This document shows positions 8,831 to 16,674 of a stretch of DNA of 34,601 bases, piece by piece. Within the stretch, counting starts at the first letter, position 1, and every line of letters begins with the position of its first letter. The notes under the pieces were generated by a model. It was given only the letters and a program-made list of their open reading frames with translations. It was not told the DNA's origin and ran no database searches. The DNA lies in NCBI GenBank assembly GCA_014894395.1, contig JADBLO010000066.1, positions 1 through 34,601 of the forward strand, written 5' to 3'. Made by a program: the position numbers and the translations under genes. Origin of the DNA: Thermoplasmata archaeon (GTDB lineage Archaea; Thermoplasmatota; E2; DHVEG-1).

Positions 8831-10042
8831 ATGAATTACGATGTTGTCGTAGTTGGTGCGGGTCCAGCTGGTGCAACTGCAGCAAAATTCCTCGCTGAAA
8901 AAGGAGAAAAAGTTCTCCTCATCGACAAAAGCTCATTCCCGAGAGATAAACCATGTGGTGGTGGGTTATCAGTCAGAACTCTCAAACGATTTAACTACAT
9001 TTCAAAAGATTTGATTGCTTCGTATTCCTTCAGTGGTAGCATCCATTCATCATCTCTCAAATATCAGGTCCAATTGCATAAAGATGAACCTATCGCAGCA
9101 TTTGTTCTCAGAAAGGATTTTGATGATGGACTCCTGCAACTTGCAATTGAGGGGGGAACCACTTTTATGGAAGGAAAAACTGCTACAGATGTTAGTATAC
9201 TTCCAGAAAAAGTAAAAATCAAATTGAATAAAGGAGAATATGTTGAATCCCAACTGGTTATAGGCGCTGATGGAATCTGGAGTACGATAGCTAAAAAATC
9301 TGGATTAGGTCATCACTACCAACCTATGGGCAGATGCCTCTTTCAAGAATACCCCTTAGCAAGTAGTCTGCTCGATGACTATTTTACTGAAAAAAGAATT
9401 TTTCACTTCCACTTAAAATTCATGGGAATAATTGGCTATGGATGGGTATTTCCCAAAAAAGACAGCGTAAATATCGGCATCGGCGAAATCAAACCATCAG
9501 CGTCCCAACCAACAAATAGACCGAATTTAAAAGAATTTTATGAAAATTATATTCGTCTTCTAAAGGAAAGTAAAATTATCCCTCCAACAATAAACCTAGG
9601 AAAGATTCAGGGAGGAATCCTCCCCCTAACTCCTTTAAAAAAAACCTTTACTGATCGCGTTGTTCTCTGTGGCGATGCAGCAGGACTCATGAATCCACTT
9701 ACTGGCGATGGCATCGATTATGCTATGTCCTCAGGTAAGATAGCAGCGGAGGTTTGCACGGAGGCGCTAGAAGCAGATGACACCAGTGCATTCTTCCTAT
9801 CGAAATACCAACGGCTCTGGAAAAATGATTTCGGGAAAGAAATCAAACTCTGTTTACGTATCCTGAAAGGATTATTAGAAAGGAATAGTGGCGAAAAATA
9901 TGTCAGACTTTTATCCAGAGATACACAAATTGTTGACATGGTTCTTACTCTATTGAATAATCAGGGTAGACTCCATGAGTATCAATGGAAATTAGTAAAA
10001 CGGTTTGTCTATATTTATTGTAAGGATCTTCTTCGATTATAA
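8831..10042 (+). CDS. Geranylgeranyl reductase family FAD-dependent oxidoreductase
   Basis: A 403-residue flavoprotein. The N-terminal dinucleotide-binding motif is VVGAGPAGATAAKFLAEKG with the acidic end LLIDK, followed by the family-typical PRDKPCGGGLS (about residues 36-47). The GYGWVFPK segment (about 198-205) corresponds to the substrate-site motif Y-x-W-x-F-P, and GDAAGLMNPLTGDGIDYAM (about 281-299) is the second FAD motif. Members of this family reduce the double bonds of geranylgeranyl chains in archaeal membrane lipids or related isoprenoids. The gene is single on this strand, and its 3' end faces a UbiA prenyltransferase gene 57 bases away, so a joint role in ether-lipid or quinone side-chain synthesis is plausible. 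A TATA-like CTTTTAAATTA lies at 8739-8749. Confidence 0.9.
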   Translation: MNYDVVVVGAGPAGATAAKFLAEKGEKVLLIDKSSFPRDKPCGGGLSVRTLKRFNYISKDLIASYSFSGSIHSSSLKYQVQLHKDEPIAAFVLRKDFDDGLLQLAIEGGTTFMEGKTATDVSILPEKVKIKLNKGEYVESQLVIGADGIWSTIAKKSGLGHHYQPMGRCLFQEYPLASSLLDDYFTEKRIFHFHLKFMGIIGYGWVFPKKDSVNIGIGEIKPSASQPTNRPNLKEFYENYIRLLKESKIIPPTINLGKIQGGILPLTPLKKTFTDRVVLCGDAAGLMNPLTGDGIDYAMSSGKIAAEVCTEALEADDTSAFFLSKYQRLWKNDFGKEIKLCLRILKGLLERNSGEKYVRLLSRDTQIVDMVLTLLNNQGRLHEYQWKLVKRFVYIYCKDLLRL

Positions 10043-10099
10043 AGAAGCGTTTTCCCTTTTTGTATCTCTAGTGATAGCATTGTGGAAGTGCCTATTCGT

Positions 10100-11098
10100 T
10101 TAAATTTTCAAAACCGGTCGAACCAAACCGAAGGTTTTCACCAATAGTATACATAAACTGCTGATGGTAATTCCTGAGAGACCATAGGCATGCCATAAAG
10201 GGTATTCAGGCATCTTCTGCCGAAGTTCTTGAAGAAAAAAGGTTTCAGAGGATATCGATTTTGATCGTTTCACCAGCGCATAGACTTCTTTGAAAGAAAA
10301 ATACCGTCCTAGAGCCACCAAAGGAACGAGAATGAACAACCAAATGTTTATCAATAAAAATAAACCTATGAGAGCGAGTATTGTCAGAATTGAACCGATT
10401 ACATTTAACAGAAATGATAGCCTAATTGTTTTGTAGAGTCCCCATTTCACCGCAGGGGTCAATAAACCCATTTTCTTATCATCTGGTTGATCCTCAGCTT
10501 GACTAATGAGTATTAATGCATAATGACCTATAGTTATCCCAGTTGCTGCAAGAAGGAAAAAAATAGTATACGGATCAGTAATAGACAACGATGAAACAAG
10601 GAAATAGGAATAGACTCCAGGGATAAAAAAAATTGGAAGCGCTACTATTGAATGAAGAATTCCTCGCTTCTTAAAACGAATAGGTTCAATGGAGTAACCA
10701 ACACCAAGAAATGTACCAATCCAGACAAGGAGGCTAATTTCGATTCTTTGTAAGACCATACTTAAATGAAACGCCAATACAAACGCTAGAAGAATATGTA
10801 TTATAATGATGACTCCGAGCGAACGACGGCCTAGTTTTTTGACAGCTTGGTATAATCGAGTCTTATAGAGTTCATCAACCTTCCAATCCGCCCAACAATT
10901 CACCATGAACCCAACGTTAAATAATAAGATGAATATGAAAATGCCTTCAAGTAGAAAAGGAAAAGAACTTGCCGCTAGAATTGAACCTACTGAATTAGCA
11001 CCAATCAGAATTCCAATAAAAATGCCAATAAACACAGCGGGTAAGAATTCCCAACGACTTACTGTAATATAGAGATGTATGGCTTCGCCAATTTTCAT
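10100..11098 (-). CDS. UbiA-family prenyltransferase
   Basis: A 332-residue integral membrane protein with about eight to nine hydrophobic segments. The two aspartate-rich active-site motifs are present in modified form: N67-x3-D71-x3-D75 (NCWADWKVD) and D203-x2-D206-D207-K-K-x-G (DQPDDKKMG). These bind Mg-diphosphate of the prenyl donor. In archaea the family includes digeranylgeranylglyceryl phosphate synthase and quinone or heme prenyltransferases. At 332 residues this one is longer than most archaeal DGGGP synthases, so the exact acceptor is uncertain. It converges with a geranylgeranyl reductase gene, which supports an isoprenoid-lipid role. A TATA element lies about 27 bases before the ATG, so the transcript is probably leaderless. 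Confidence 0.82.
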   Translation of the reverse strand: MKIGEAIHLYITVSRWEFLPAVFIGIFIGILIGANSVGSILAASSFPFLLEGIFIFILLFNVGFMVNCWADWKVDELYKTRLYQAVKKLGRRSLGVIIIIHILLAFVLAFHLSMVLQRIEISLLVWIGTFLGVGYSIEPIRFKKRGILHSIVALPIFFIPGVYSYFLVSSLSITDPYTIFFLLAATGITIGHYALILISQAEDQPDDKKMGLLTPAVKWGLYKTIRLSFLLNVIGSILTILALIGLFLLINIWLFILVPLVALGRYFSFKEVYALVKRSKSISSETFFLQELRQKMPEYPLWHAYGLSGITISSLCILLVKTFGLVRPVLKI

Positions 11099-11120
11099 AA
11101 ATCAATAAAAACATGATCAT

Positions 11121-11129
11121 ATTTAAAAT
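11121..11129 (-). promoter_or_regulatory. TATA box of the UbiA gene
   Basis: On the minus strand the sequence reads ATTTTAAAT, centred about 27 bases upstream of the ATG at 11098. This spacing puts the transcription start at or next to the start codon, as in leaderless archaeal genes. Confidence 0.5.
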
Positions 11130-11201
11130 GTCTCTTCGTTCAAGATTAAAAAAAAGTAAAATATGATTTAATCTATATTGAGGGATTGTTGTTCTGCTTC
11201 T

Positions 11202-11600
11202 TTATTTTTTTTCTATAATATCTAGAATCAGTTTTTCAACATGATTCCGAATCGTGTCTCGGACCTCTCGATATTTGTCAAGAGATTTTCCTTTTGGATC
11301 TTCAATCGTCCATGCGATGGTTTTTTCCCGAGGTGTGAGAGGACAGTCATCAACACAACCCATTGTGACTATTACGTCGAACAGGTCATTCATCTCGAAC
11401 GTTAATTTCTTTGGTTTGTAGTGACTGATATCGATGCCAACTTCGTTCATAACCTTGATTGCAGAAGGCTCGACATGGGTTTCTGGTTTCATACCAGCAC
11501 TATCAGCAGATTTACTCGAAGAGAGCGTGTTGAAAAATCCTTTCGCCATTTGGCTACGGCAAGTATTTCCTATGCATATAAAAAGAACTTTTTTCATCAT
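11202..11600 (-). CDS. arsC: ArsC-type arsenate reductase / low-molecular-weight protein-tyrosine-phosphatase fold
   Basis: A 132-residue protein with the CX5R phosphate loop CIGNTCRS (C9, R15) right after the first strand, and the redox pair C82 and C86 in TMGCVDDCP, which marks the thioredoxin-coupled arsenate reductase branch, as opposed to plain tyrosine phosphatases. EDPKGKSLDKYREVRD near the C-terminus carries the Asp-Pro general-acid motif. It would reduce arsenate to arsenite. The frame is open up to 11651, but the ATG at 11600 is preferred because CAGGAGAG at 11607-11614 gives a strong ribosome-binding site; a second ATG follows directly. No arsenite pump or ArsR gene is adjacent, though a 22-bp palindrome lies 262 bases upstream. 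Confidence 0.88.
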   Translation of the reverse strand: MMKKVLFICIGNTCRSQMAKGFFNTLSSSKSADSAGMKPETHVEPSAIKVMNEVGIDISHYKPKKLTFEMNDLFDVIVTMGCVDDCPLTPREKTIAWTIEDPKGKSLDKYREVRDTIRNHVEKLILDIIEKK

Positions 11601-12085
11601 GTTAACTCTCCTGTCTTTAATACTCTGATGTCGATTGTATGGGTGAATCATTAAATAATATTTTCGTGAGATAGCTTGTTTCGTTTGGTTTTTTCCGAAC
11701 GTTTTCTTACTGTTTAAATAGAAAAAGGATATTATTGATTTATGGGGGAGTCTTCGAAAAAAACTAGATTTTTTAAATCTTTTCCATTTTTTCCTCCCTT
11801 CTACTCCCCCGTTGCTTAAAATACTTGACTTTTTCTCCTATAAAACGCCTTTATAAATATATATAAATGAATATTCATTTATAAATCTTTTTTTAACCAT
11901 TGACGCATACAAACTCAGATCAATAACCTATTTACTCATTGCTATAATATTGAAGATATGTGTCCACTTCCTACGTTTATCTTTCGTATGAAAATGATTT
12001 AATATTTTAATAGAAAAATTATCATAATTTAGACATCGTTATAGAAGAAGTTGTTATGAGAATAAAATTTGGAGGATTCAGAAAA
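11601..12085. other. AT-rich intergenic region with inverted repeats
   Basis: This stretch of about 485 bases lies between divergent genes and has no credible gene. It contains a likely TATA element for arsC (near 11651-11663), a perfect 8-bp inverted repeat GGGGGAGT (11744-11751) / ACTCCCCC (11803-11810) enclosing A- and T-rich runs, and a 22-bp perfect palindrome at 11862-11883. The rest is very AT-rich. Confidence 0.55.
11862..11883. promoter_or_regulatory. 22-bp perfect palindrome, possible repressor operator
   Basis: The left arm is TATAAATGAAT (11862-11872) and the right arm its exact complement (11873-11883). The inner TGAATATTCA core with AT-rich flanks resembles operators of ArsR/SmtB-type metal sensors. 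It lies upstream of both arsC (minus strand) and the lipoprotein gene (plus strand). No ArsR-family gene is in the window, so the link to arsenic control is an inference; chance occurrence in AT-rich DNA is possible but not very likely at this length. Confidence 0.45.
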
Positions 12086-13036
12086 ATGAAAAAACAATTG
12101 GTAATCATTGGAGTTATCTTTCTTTTCTGTACGATCATTATAAGCGGATGCAATGAACAAAAAAAACCTGTTATTTCTTCTTTCGAGGTAATACCAAATC
12201 AAATCGAAATAGGACAAACAACCCAACTAAGCTGGACTGTTTCAGAGGCTACTTCGGTAACCATCGATAATGGGATTGGCAATGTTACTCTTTCTGGCAA
12301 TCGAACCATTACGCCAACGGAAACAACAACGTATACCCTAACCGCAAAATCCTCCACAACAACTGCAACAGCAACAGTGCAGATTAGTGTTATTGAACCA
12401 AGTGAAAAACCAAATATCAGTATGATTCAATCTAGATTTTACATACAAATCACTGGAATGACGAATAAGCATGTAAATCAGACTCAAGTAGTTGTTACGG
12501 CTATAAATAAAGTGAACGGAGAAAATCAAACAATCGCTTTAGGACCTTACATAACCGATGGTGATGGCAACCCGAAAACGATAGGAATTGGAGATCTGAT
12601 TAACTTTAGCCATCTAGCAGATTTCCCAGATGGGGAAGAATGGACAATTCAATTATTTTATAAAGGCGAAATCATTGGTCAATGTATCTTTATAAATCTA
12701 CGAGGACCTTATAATATTCCATTTGTGCTCATGTCACAATCTAGAGCAAACGTAACAATCATTGGAATAATCAACGGCCCAATAGATCAAACTCTCAGTT
12801 CAATAATTGCTATTAATAAAACCAGTGGAGTAATTCAAACAACTGCACTTGGAGCTACCATTACTGATGGAGATAAAAATCCAACTTTACTTGGGATTGG
12901 CGATCAAATCGCATTTAGCAATTTAGATAAATTCCGAACCGGAGACCAATGGATAATTCAGCTAGAGTATAAAGGAGAGCATATTGGCCAATGTACATTT
13001 ACTAAGCAGCCAAACATCATAGTAATTCCACCTTAA
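12086..13036 (+). CDS. Lipoprotein with an Ig-like domain and a duplicated C-terminal domain
   Basis: A 316-residue exported lipoprotein. The signal ends with IIISGCNEQ, giving a lipid-modified Cys22. Residues about 30-112 form an Ig-like domain of a common bacterial and archaeal type (ISSFEVIPNQIEIGQTTQLSW, ending TYTLTAKSSTTTATATVQI). Two homologous domains of about 100 residues follow; shared landmarks are TDGDGNPKTIGIGDLI / TDGDKNPTLLGIGDQI, a W-[TI]-I-Q-L strand, YKGEIIGQCIF / YKGEHIGQCTF, and TALG-like strands. The duplicated domain resembles archaellin/type-IV-pilin-like beta domains (DUF1628-like), but I am not sure. The ATG at 12086 is used because GGAGG at 12071-12075 precedes it; an upstream in-frame ATG at 12056 has no such site and would bury the signal peptide. 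Confidence 0.8.
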   Translation: MKKQLVIIGVIFLFCTIIISGCNEQKKPVISSFEVIPNQIEIGQTTQLSWTVSEATSVTIDNGIGNVTLSGNRTITPTETTTYTLTAKSSTTTATATVQISVIEPSEKPNISMIQSRFYIQITGMTNKHVNQTQVVVTAINKVNGENQTIALGPYITDGDGNPKTIGIGDLINFSHLADFPDGEEWTIQLFYKGEIIGQCIFINLRGPYNIPFVLMSQSRANVTIIGIINGPIDQTLSSIIAINKTSGVIQTTALGATITDGDKNPTLLGIGDQIAFSNLDKFRTGDQWIIQLEYKGEHIGQCTFTKQPNIIVIPP

Positions 13037-13407
13037 ACGCGGCCACAATCAAAGAAATATCTGTTTAATACAAACTGCTAAGTAAAATGGTTCAGTAGAA
13101 AATATTTTAATTAGAATGTAAGTCATCAATTAATGTTCTAACAAAACAGAAATCTAGTATTGAAAAACTTGATATCGCTGGCGATAGAGTTATTGAAAGA
13201 ATATCATAACAGTATGAGAAGATCATATCCCTCATTTCACCATGAATTTAACGTTCTCGTATTTCATAAATCTAAAAAATTTTTTTATAATCGATAGTAT
13301 GACTGTGTCTAGCAAATTGAAAAAGATGAGATGTTAAAAAGAAAAAATTATTGAAGAAGAAACAGTGTTTAATCTTTGAAACGAAAAAATAAAATCTCTA
13401 AAGAAAC
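13037..13407. other. Gene-poor stretch, possibly with a decayed coding remnant
   Basis: No intact gene is seen. The plus strand is open at 13132-13209 (reading NVLTKQKSSIEKLDIAGDR and onward, then TAA), with no start codon or recognisable family. It may be the remains of a helical protein gene or may be chance. Confidence 0.4.
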
Positions 13408-13470
13408 TTATTTCTTCTTCTTTTTAACGACTTTTTTCTTTGTTGTTTTCTTTGTCTTTTTTGCCGGCAT
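13408..13470 (-). CDS. Lysine-rich 20-residue microprotein
   Basis: The minus strand encodes MPAKKTKKTTKKKVVKKKKK followed by TAA. Thirteen of the 20 residues are lysine. A very strong ribosome-binding site, AAAAAGGAGGAG, ends about 8 bases before the ATG, which is the main reason to accept so short a frame. An AT-rich TATA-like stretch lies 50-80 bases further upstream. Such Lys/Thr/Ala-Pro peptides resemble the tails of archaeal and bacterial nucleoid or ribosome-associated proteins, so nucleic-acid binding is a fair guess, not a demonstration. It lies between the lipoprotein gene and the broken transporter gene and could be read as the last gene of the latter's transcript, although the 107-base gap speaks for its own promoter. 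Confidence 0.55.
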   Translation of the reverse strand: MPAKKTKKTTKKKVVKKKKK

Positions 13471-13577
13471 TGCCACATCTCCTCCTTTTTGTATTGTGAT
13501 AGTTCATATCGTGTAGGTGATTAAAAAGGTTTTGTTCTTTTTAAAAATAATAGCGGTTTTTTTCAATAAATTTTTTT

Positions 13578-15560
13578 TTATATGTCGATACGCACAGGTA
13601 GAATAACCACAGGCAGACCTTTCCATTGCAATCGACGCTGGACTGAAAACGCGGTTTCGTTGTGAAGCAATTTATGAAAGAGAGTCTCATGTCGGAAAAC
13701 GAGTTTTGCAGTGAAAAACATGACTTTTGGGAACTCTTCTGCGATGGATTCACAGAGATGGCTCGCGGTCTCTACCACATCAGTACCAATATCCATTCGA
13801 TAGTCAGCGGAGAATCCGAGTCTCTGCGCAAGAATGACGTACTTGAGTAACGAACTTTGTACTGATGTTTTCAATGCTTCTACTTCCTCAGCGCCTTTGA
13901 AGGAGCCTGAGTCGATCTCCGCAATTGAAACAAAAATAATATTCTTATACAACCCGGGAAAGCTTCTGATCAATGATAAAAACGTGTTCACCCCATAGCC
14001 ATTATACCCTGTCACTAGAATCACGGCGGTCATGTGTTTCGGATTCACCGGTTTTGTATTTGGATGCCCAACAAGATGGATGCTTGATAACAACAATACC
14101 TCATCGAATTTCCGCATCGCTTTTTTGATTTTTTTATAATGATTATGAATCAAATAGCAAATAAGAACAACAGCCAAGGTAACCACTAGAGTAAACCAGC
14201 CACCTTGCCAAAGTTTTTCATAGATGGTAACAATCAGGATGGTAAAACAGAGAATAAACCCGATAACGAAGATGAAAAGGTATCGTATCCAATGCTCTTT
14301 CTTTTTTCTGATTTTTATCGAAAATTTTGCCATACCTAATTGTGAGAGTGAGAACGTGAGGAACACATTAATCGCGTACATCACCACGAGCGCGGAGATG
14401 GAACCATTGGTACCAATCATTAAAAAAAGAGCGGCAATTCCCATGAACAAAACACCGTTTCGCATAGTGAGTCGCTCTGATAACGCGGCGAATTTCTTTG
14501 GAAACCATGAGTCGACAGCCATGTTGGCCATCACTCGCGGTCCGTCAATGAAACCGGTCTGAGCTGCAACAAAAAGGAGCAAACCCTCAGAAAAGATAAT
14601 AATTGCCGCAATCCAAATTCCTGCTGGCCACCCGCCAAAGAGTCTTGTTGCAAGGACAGCGTTTAACGTCTTACCTTGTACAGCCTGAATATCGAGAAGA
14701 AAATAGCAAATAAAAAGCACCCCTGCCACTAGAGCAAGGGAAATTGCCATATACATCATAGTTCGTTTACCGGTCTTTACTTTGGGTTCTCTCATGACCG
14801 GGAGACCATTGGAGACAGCTTCAATTCCGGTATATGTTCCACCTCCTAATGAGAAGGCGCGGAGGAAAATCGCAAGGATGCCAAAGAGCCCTATTACCTG
14901 CAAATCACCTCCCAATCCTGTTGAAAATTGATTGACGTGTGTACTAACCACAGATGCTTGACTGAAAATACCGTATCCTAGCAGGATGATATGAGTGATG
15001 ATAAATAGGAGAAAGATAGGAGCAAGGATAGTCACCGACTCCTTAATCCCTCGAAGATTTAGAATGATCAAGATGAAAATTTAAGAGACTTTGAATAGAA
15101 GACTGTACTGATGAAATTCTAAAGGTAAAAAACTAAAGATAGCGTCTCCACAGGCGGCAATGGAAACTGTGATAGTGAGCACATAGTCGATAAGTAAGGC
15201 AGACCCGGAGACAACCCCTGCACTTTTGCCGATTGTATGGGTGGCAACGATGTACCCTCCACCACCGTGAGGGAACTGCTCAATGATTTTCGAGTAGGTA
15301 TACGATATGATAAAAACTGTGAGCGCTGTGGCTATCGCTAAAAAAACCGCAAGATAGATATGTCCTGCGATTGCTTTGAATGCTTCCTCAGGACCGTAGG
15401 AGGAAGATGAAAGACCGTCTGCTCCAAGCCCTATCCATGACAGTAATGCTATTAATGATAATTTATGAAAAATTGAAGGGTCTTTGATATTGCGCGGGCG
15501 ACCAATAATCTTTGTTGAAATCCTCCGCAATATGCTTGGTTTAGGATCATTGTTTTCCAT
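13578..15560 (-). pseudogene. KimA-like APC-superfamily transporter interrupted by an in-frame TAA
   Basis: A frame of 661 codons from the ATG at 15560 to the stop at 13578-13580 is interrupted only by a TAA at 15081-15083 (codon 160). Before it the sequence reads through the first helices (WIGLGADGLSSSSYGPEEA, then HGGGGYIVATHTIG, typical of KimA/YdaO potassium carriers), and the stop falls in a membrane helix (FKVS-stop-IFILIILNLRGIKES). KimA-like proteins have a hydrophobic residue there, so TAA probably arose from TTA (Leu). The remaining helices include YTGIEAVSNGLPVM, and the last 160 residues are a soluble UspA-like domain (AVILVTGYNGYGVN to LPVVILPVRI). A functional downstream piece starting at the TTG at 15071 would lack the first helices, so the gene is most likely dead unless the stop is a sequencing error or is suppressed. 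The substrate guess is K+ or amino acids. Confidence 0.82.
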
Positions 15561-15589
15561 GGTTTTCGCTTCTTTTTATAGTGAGATAA

Positions 15590-15604
15590 GGAGGAAAAAC
15601 CTCC
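15590..15604 (-). other. Small GGAGG/CCTCC hairpin in the leader of the broken transporter gene
   Basis: GGAGG (15590-15594), five A, CCTCC (15600-15604) form a perfect 5-bp stem about 30 bases upstream of the ATG on the minus strand. It might hide a ribosome-binding-like sequence but is short enough to be coincidental. Confidence 0.25.
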
Positions 15605-15827
15605 GTATTCTGTTGATATAGATAGTACCCGCAAGCTACTAGGGATTTATTATCGGCTATTAATACCTATTTACAGCGATTTGTTTAGGAGAAAAACAAA
15701 AAACACTCATCCGAATTTATTCCGAGTTGCTCTTGGGAGCTTTATGAAAGAAAATAGACCTTGTTGAATTCACTGTAACATAATAAAAAGTTATAAAAAA
15801 TAAGAAAAGAAGGTTGGATAAGCTGTT
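15605..15827. other. Intergenic spacer between the transporter and the membrane-protein pair
   Basis: This stretch of 223 bases has no open frame of note and no recognised motif beyond AT-rich tracts. T-rich sequence on the minus strand just after the stop of the downstream membrane protein could end that operon. Confidence 0.4.
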
Positions 15828-16151
15828 TTATTCAACCTGCTTTGACACACGTGGCATTCTTGAAGTGATTGCTACAAGGATGACCCATATAAGCACAATG
15901 GCGATTGTCATTGTTCCACCTACTGTTGCCAATTCCTGTAACATAACTGGGATATCAGCGGGGTTCTGCATTGCAGTCAGGAATGGTGGATAAAACACCA
16001 CTGCTCCATGTGCTATGTGCTCGATTGCAAGCATTGCGACTCCACCCCACAACATGATATTCAACCAGCCTATTTTAAGTGCTGCTGGAATTTTTTTTCT
16101 AAACACAGTCGTTACTATTCCTGTCGCCATTGGTGCTAAAAAACACGCCAT
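15828..16151 (-). CDS. Small three-helix membrane protein B, NikR-linked pair
   Basis: A 107-residue protein of no family I can name. Hydrophobic segments lie at about residues 1-18, 29-48 and 73-95, with a short basic C-terminus. The second helix reads MLWGGVAMLAIEHIAHG, and the same pattern W-G-x4-M-x4-[ED]-H-I occurs in its upstream neighbour (MFWGASFMILVDHILG), so the two are paralogues from a tandem duplication. Histidines and an acidic residue inside or beside a membrane helix would suit metal binding or transport. Its ribosome-binding site AGGAGGTAA contains the stop codon of the neighbour, which shows tight translational coupling. The operon diverges from nikR. A nickel transport or homeostasis role is an inference from that position. 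Confidence 0.75.
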   Translation of the reverse strand: MACFLAPMATGIVTTVFRKKIPAALKIGWLNIMLWGGVAMLAIEHIAHGAVVFYPPFLTAMQNPADIPVMLQELATVGGTMTIAIVLIWVILVAITSRMPRVSKQVE

Positions 16152-16155
16152 TTTT

Positions 16156-16446
16156 TTACCTCCTTTCTACATTTTGTTTTGGTTTTTTTATGATAAGAAC
16201 GGTTATCCAAATAATGAACACAGGTATTAACATAACGATTCCAAGTACGATGCCATTAGTGATGAGGCCACCTGTTTCCATTTCAACGAATGATCCACCT
16301 TTATAGCCTAAAATGTGATCAACCAGTATCATGAATGATGCGCCCCAGAACATCAAACTGAGCAAATCAAGCTTATATATTCTAGGTACTACATACCAGA
16401 GAATTGTTGCGCCAATTGCTGCAATGAGTGTAGTAATAAGCCACAT
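16156..16446 (-). CDS. Small three-helix membrane protein A, NikR-linked pair
   Basis: A 96-residue membrane protein, first gene of the pair. Hydrophobic segments lie at about 2-20, 30-48 and 60-86, ending with a lysine-rich cytoplasmic tail. The second helix carries W-G-x4-M-x4-D-H (MFWGASFMILVDHILG), matching its partner, followed by GYKGG. No signal peptide, ATPase motif or known transporter signature (such as NikM/CbiM or NiCoT HX4DH) is present. The TATA box lies 25 bases upstream of the ATG, so the mRNA is probably leaderless, and a GTTGCTACC half-site sits between the two. This placement would let a repressor such as NikR block transcription. Confidence 0.75.
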   Translation of the reverse strand: MWLITTLIAAIGATILWYVVPRIYKLDLLSLMFWGASFMILVDHILGYKGGSFVEMETGGLITNGIVLGIVMLIPVFIIWITVLIIKKPKQNVERR

Positions 16447-16466
16447 GTTTTATTTCTCGGTAGCAA

Positions 16467-16475
16467 CTTATATTT
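16467..16475 (-). promoter_or_regulatory. TATA box of the NikR-linked membrane-protein operon
   Basis: The minus strand reads AAATATAAG, centred 25 bases before the ATG at 16446. This is the spacing expected for a leaderless transcript. The GTTGCTACC motif begins directly downstream of it. Confidence 0.55.
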
Positions 16476-16500
16476 TTTCGTGCCCTTAATACAATCAAGG

Positions 16501-16509
16501 GTATAAAAG
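16501..16509 (+). promoter_or_regulatory. nikR: Possible TATA box of nikR
   Basis: GTATAAAAG on the plus strand is a good TATA match, preceded by the inverted repeat CCCTT (16484-16488) / AAGGG (16498-16502). Initiation near 16530 would give a leader of about 145 bases that contains several of the half-sites. Confidence 0.4.
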
Positions 16510-16674
16510 AATTATGGTAACAAAAATTAATAATTCGTGCTACGCTCCTCAGGCAAACGTGTTACCATAGATGCAATAAAAAATTTGGAATCTCTATCAA
16601 ACATAAACGTTAAAATAATTATTCGTAGCAGCTTTCTTATAATAGTTCCACGATTTTCCTATGGACGTGCTACC

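Larger units (their letters stand above)
16459..16674. promoter_or_regulatory. Array of GTGNTACC-like half-sites, candidate NikR operators
   Basis: The region between nikR and the membrane pair contains GGTAGCAAC (16459-16467), TATGGTAAC (16513-16521), GTGCTAC (16537-16543), GTGTTACC (16559-16566), GTAGCA (16625-16630) and GTGCTACC (16667-16674, touching the nikR ATG). ACGTGTTACCAT and ACGTGCTACCAT at 16557 and 16665 differ by one base. TATGGTAAC and GTTACCATA (16561-16569) form a 9-bp inverted repeat with 39 bases between. As far as I recall, predicted NikR sites outside enterobacteria have GTGTTAC half-sites, which fits. The spacing does not form one canonical palindrome, so how the halves pair is unclear. 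Confidence 0.5.

Noticed and set aside
12056-12085. Upstream ATG for the Ig-domain lipoprotein
   Set aside because: It would place ten extra residues before a clean lipoprotein signal and lacks a ribosome-binding site, whereas GGAGG precedes the ATG at 12086.
13300-13338. Short plus-strand frame MTVSSKLKKMRC
   Set aside because: It has no ribosome-binding site and no likeness to anything; it is most likely chance.
16537-16674. N-terminal extension of NikR by 46 residues
   Set aside because: The extension has no likeness to NikR, and the DNA carries the operator-like repeats; the family start is the ATG at 16675.
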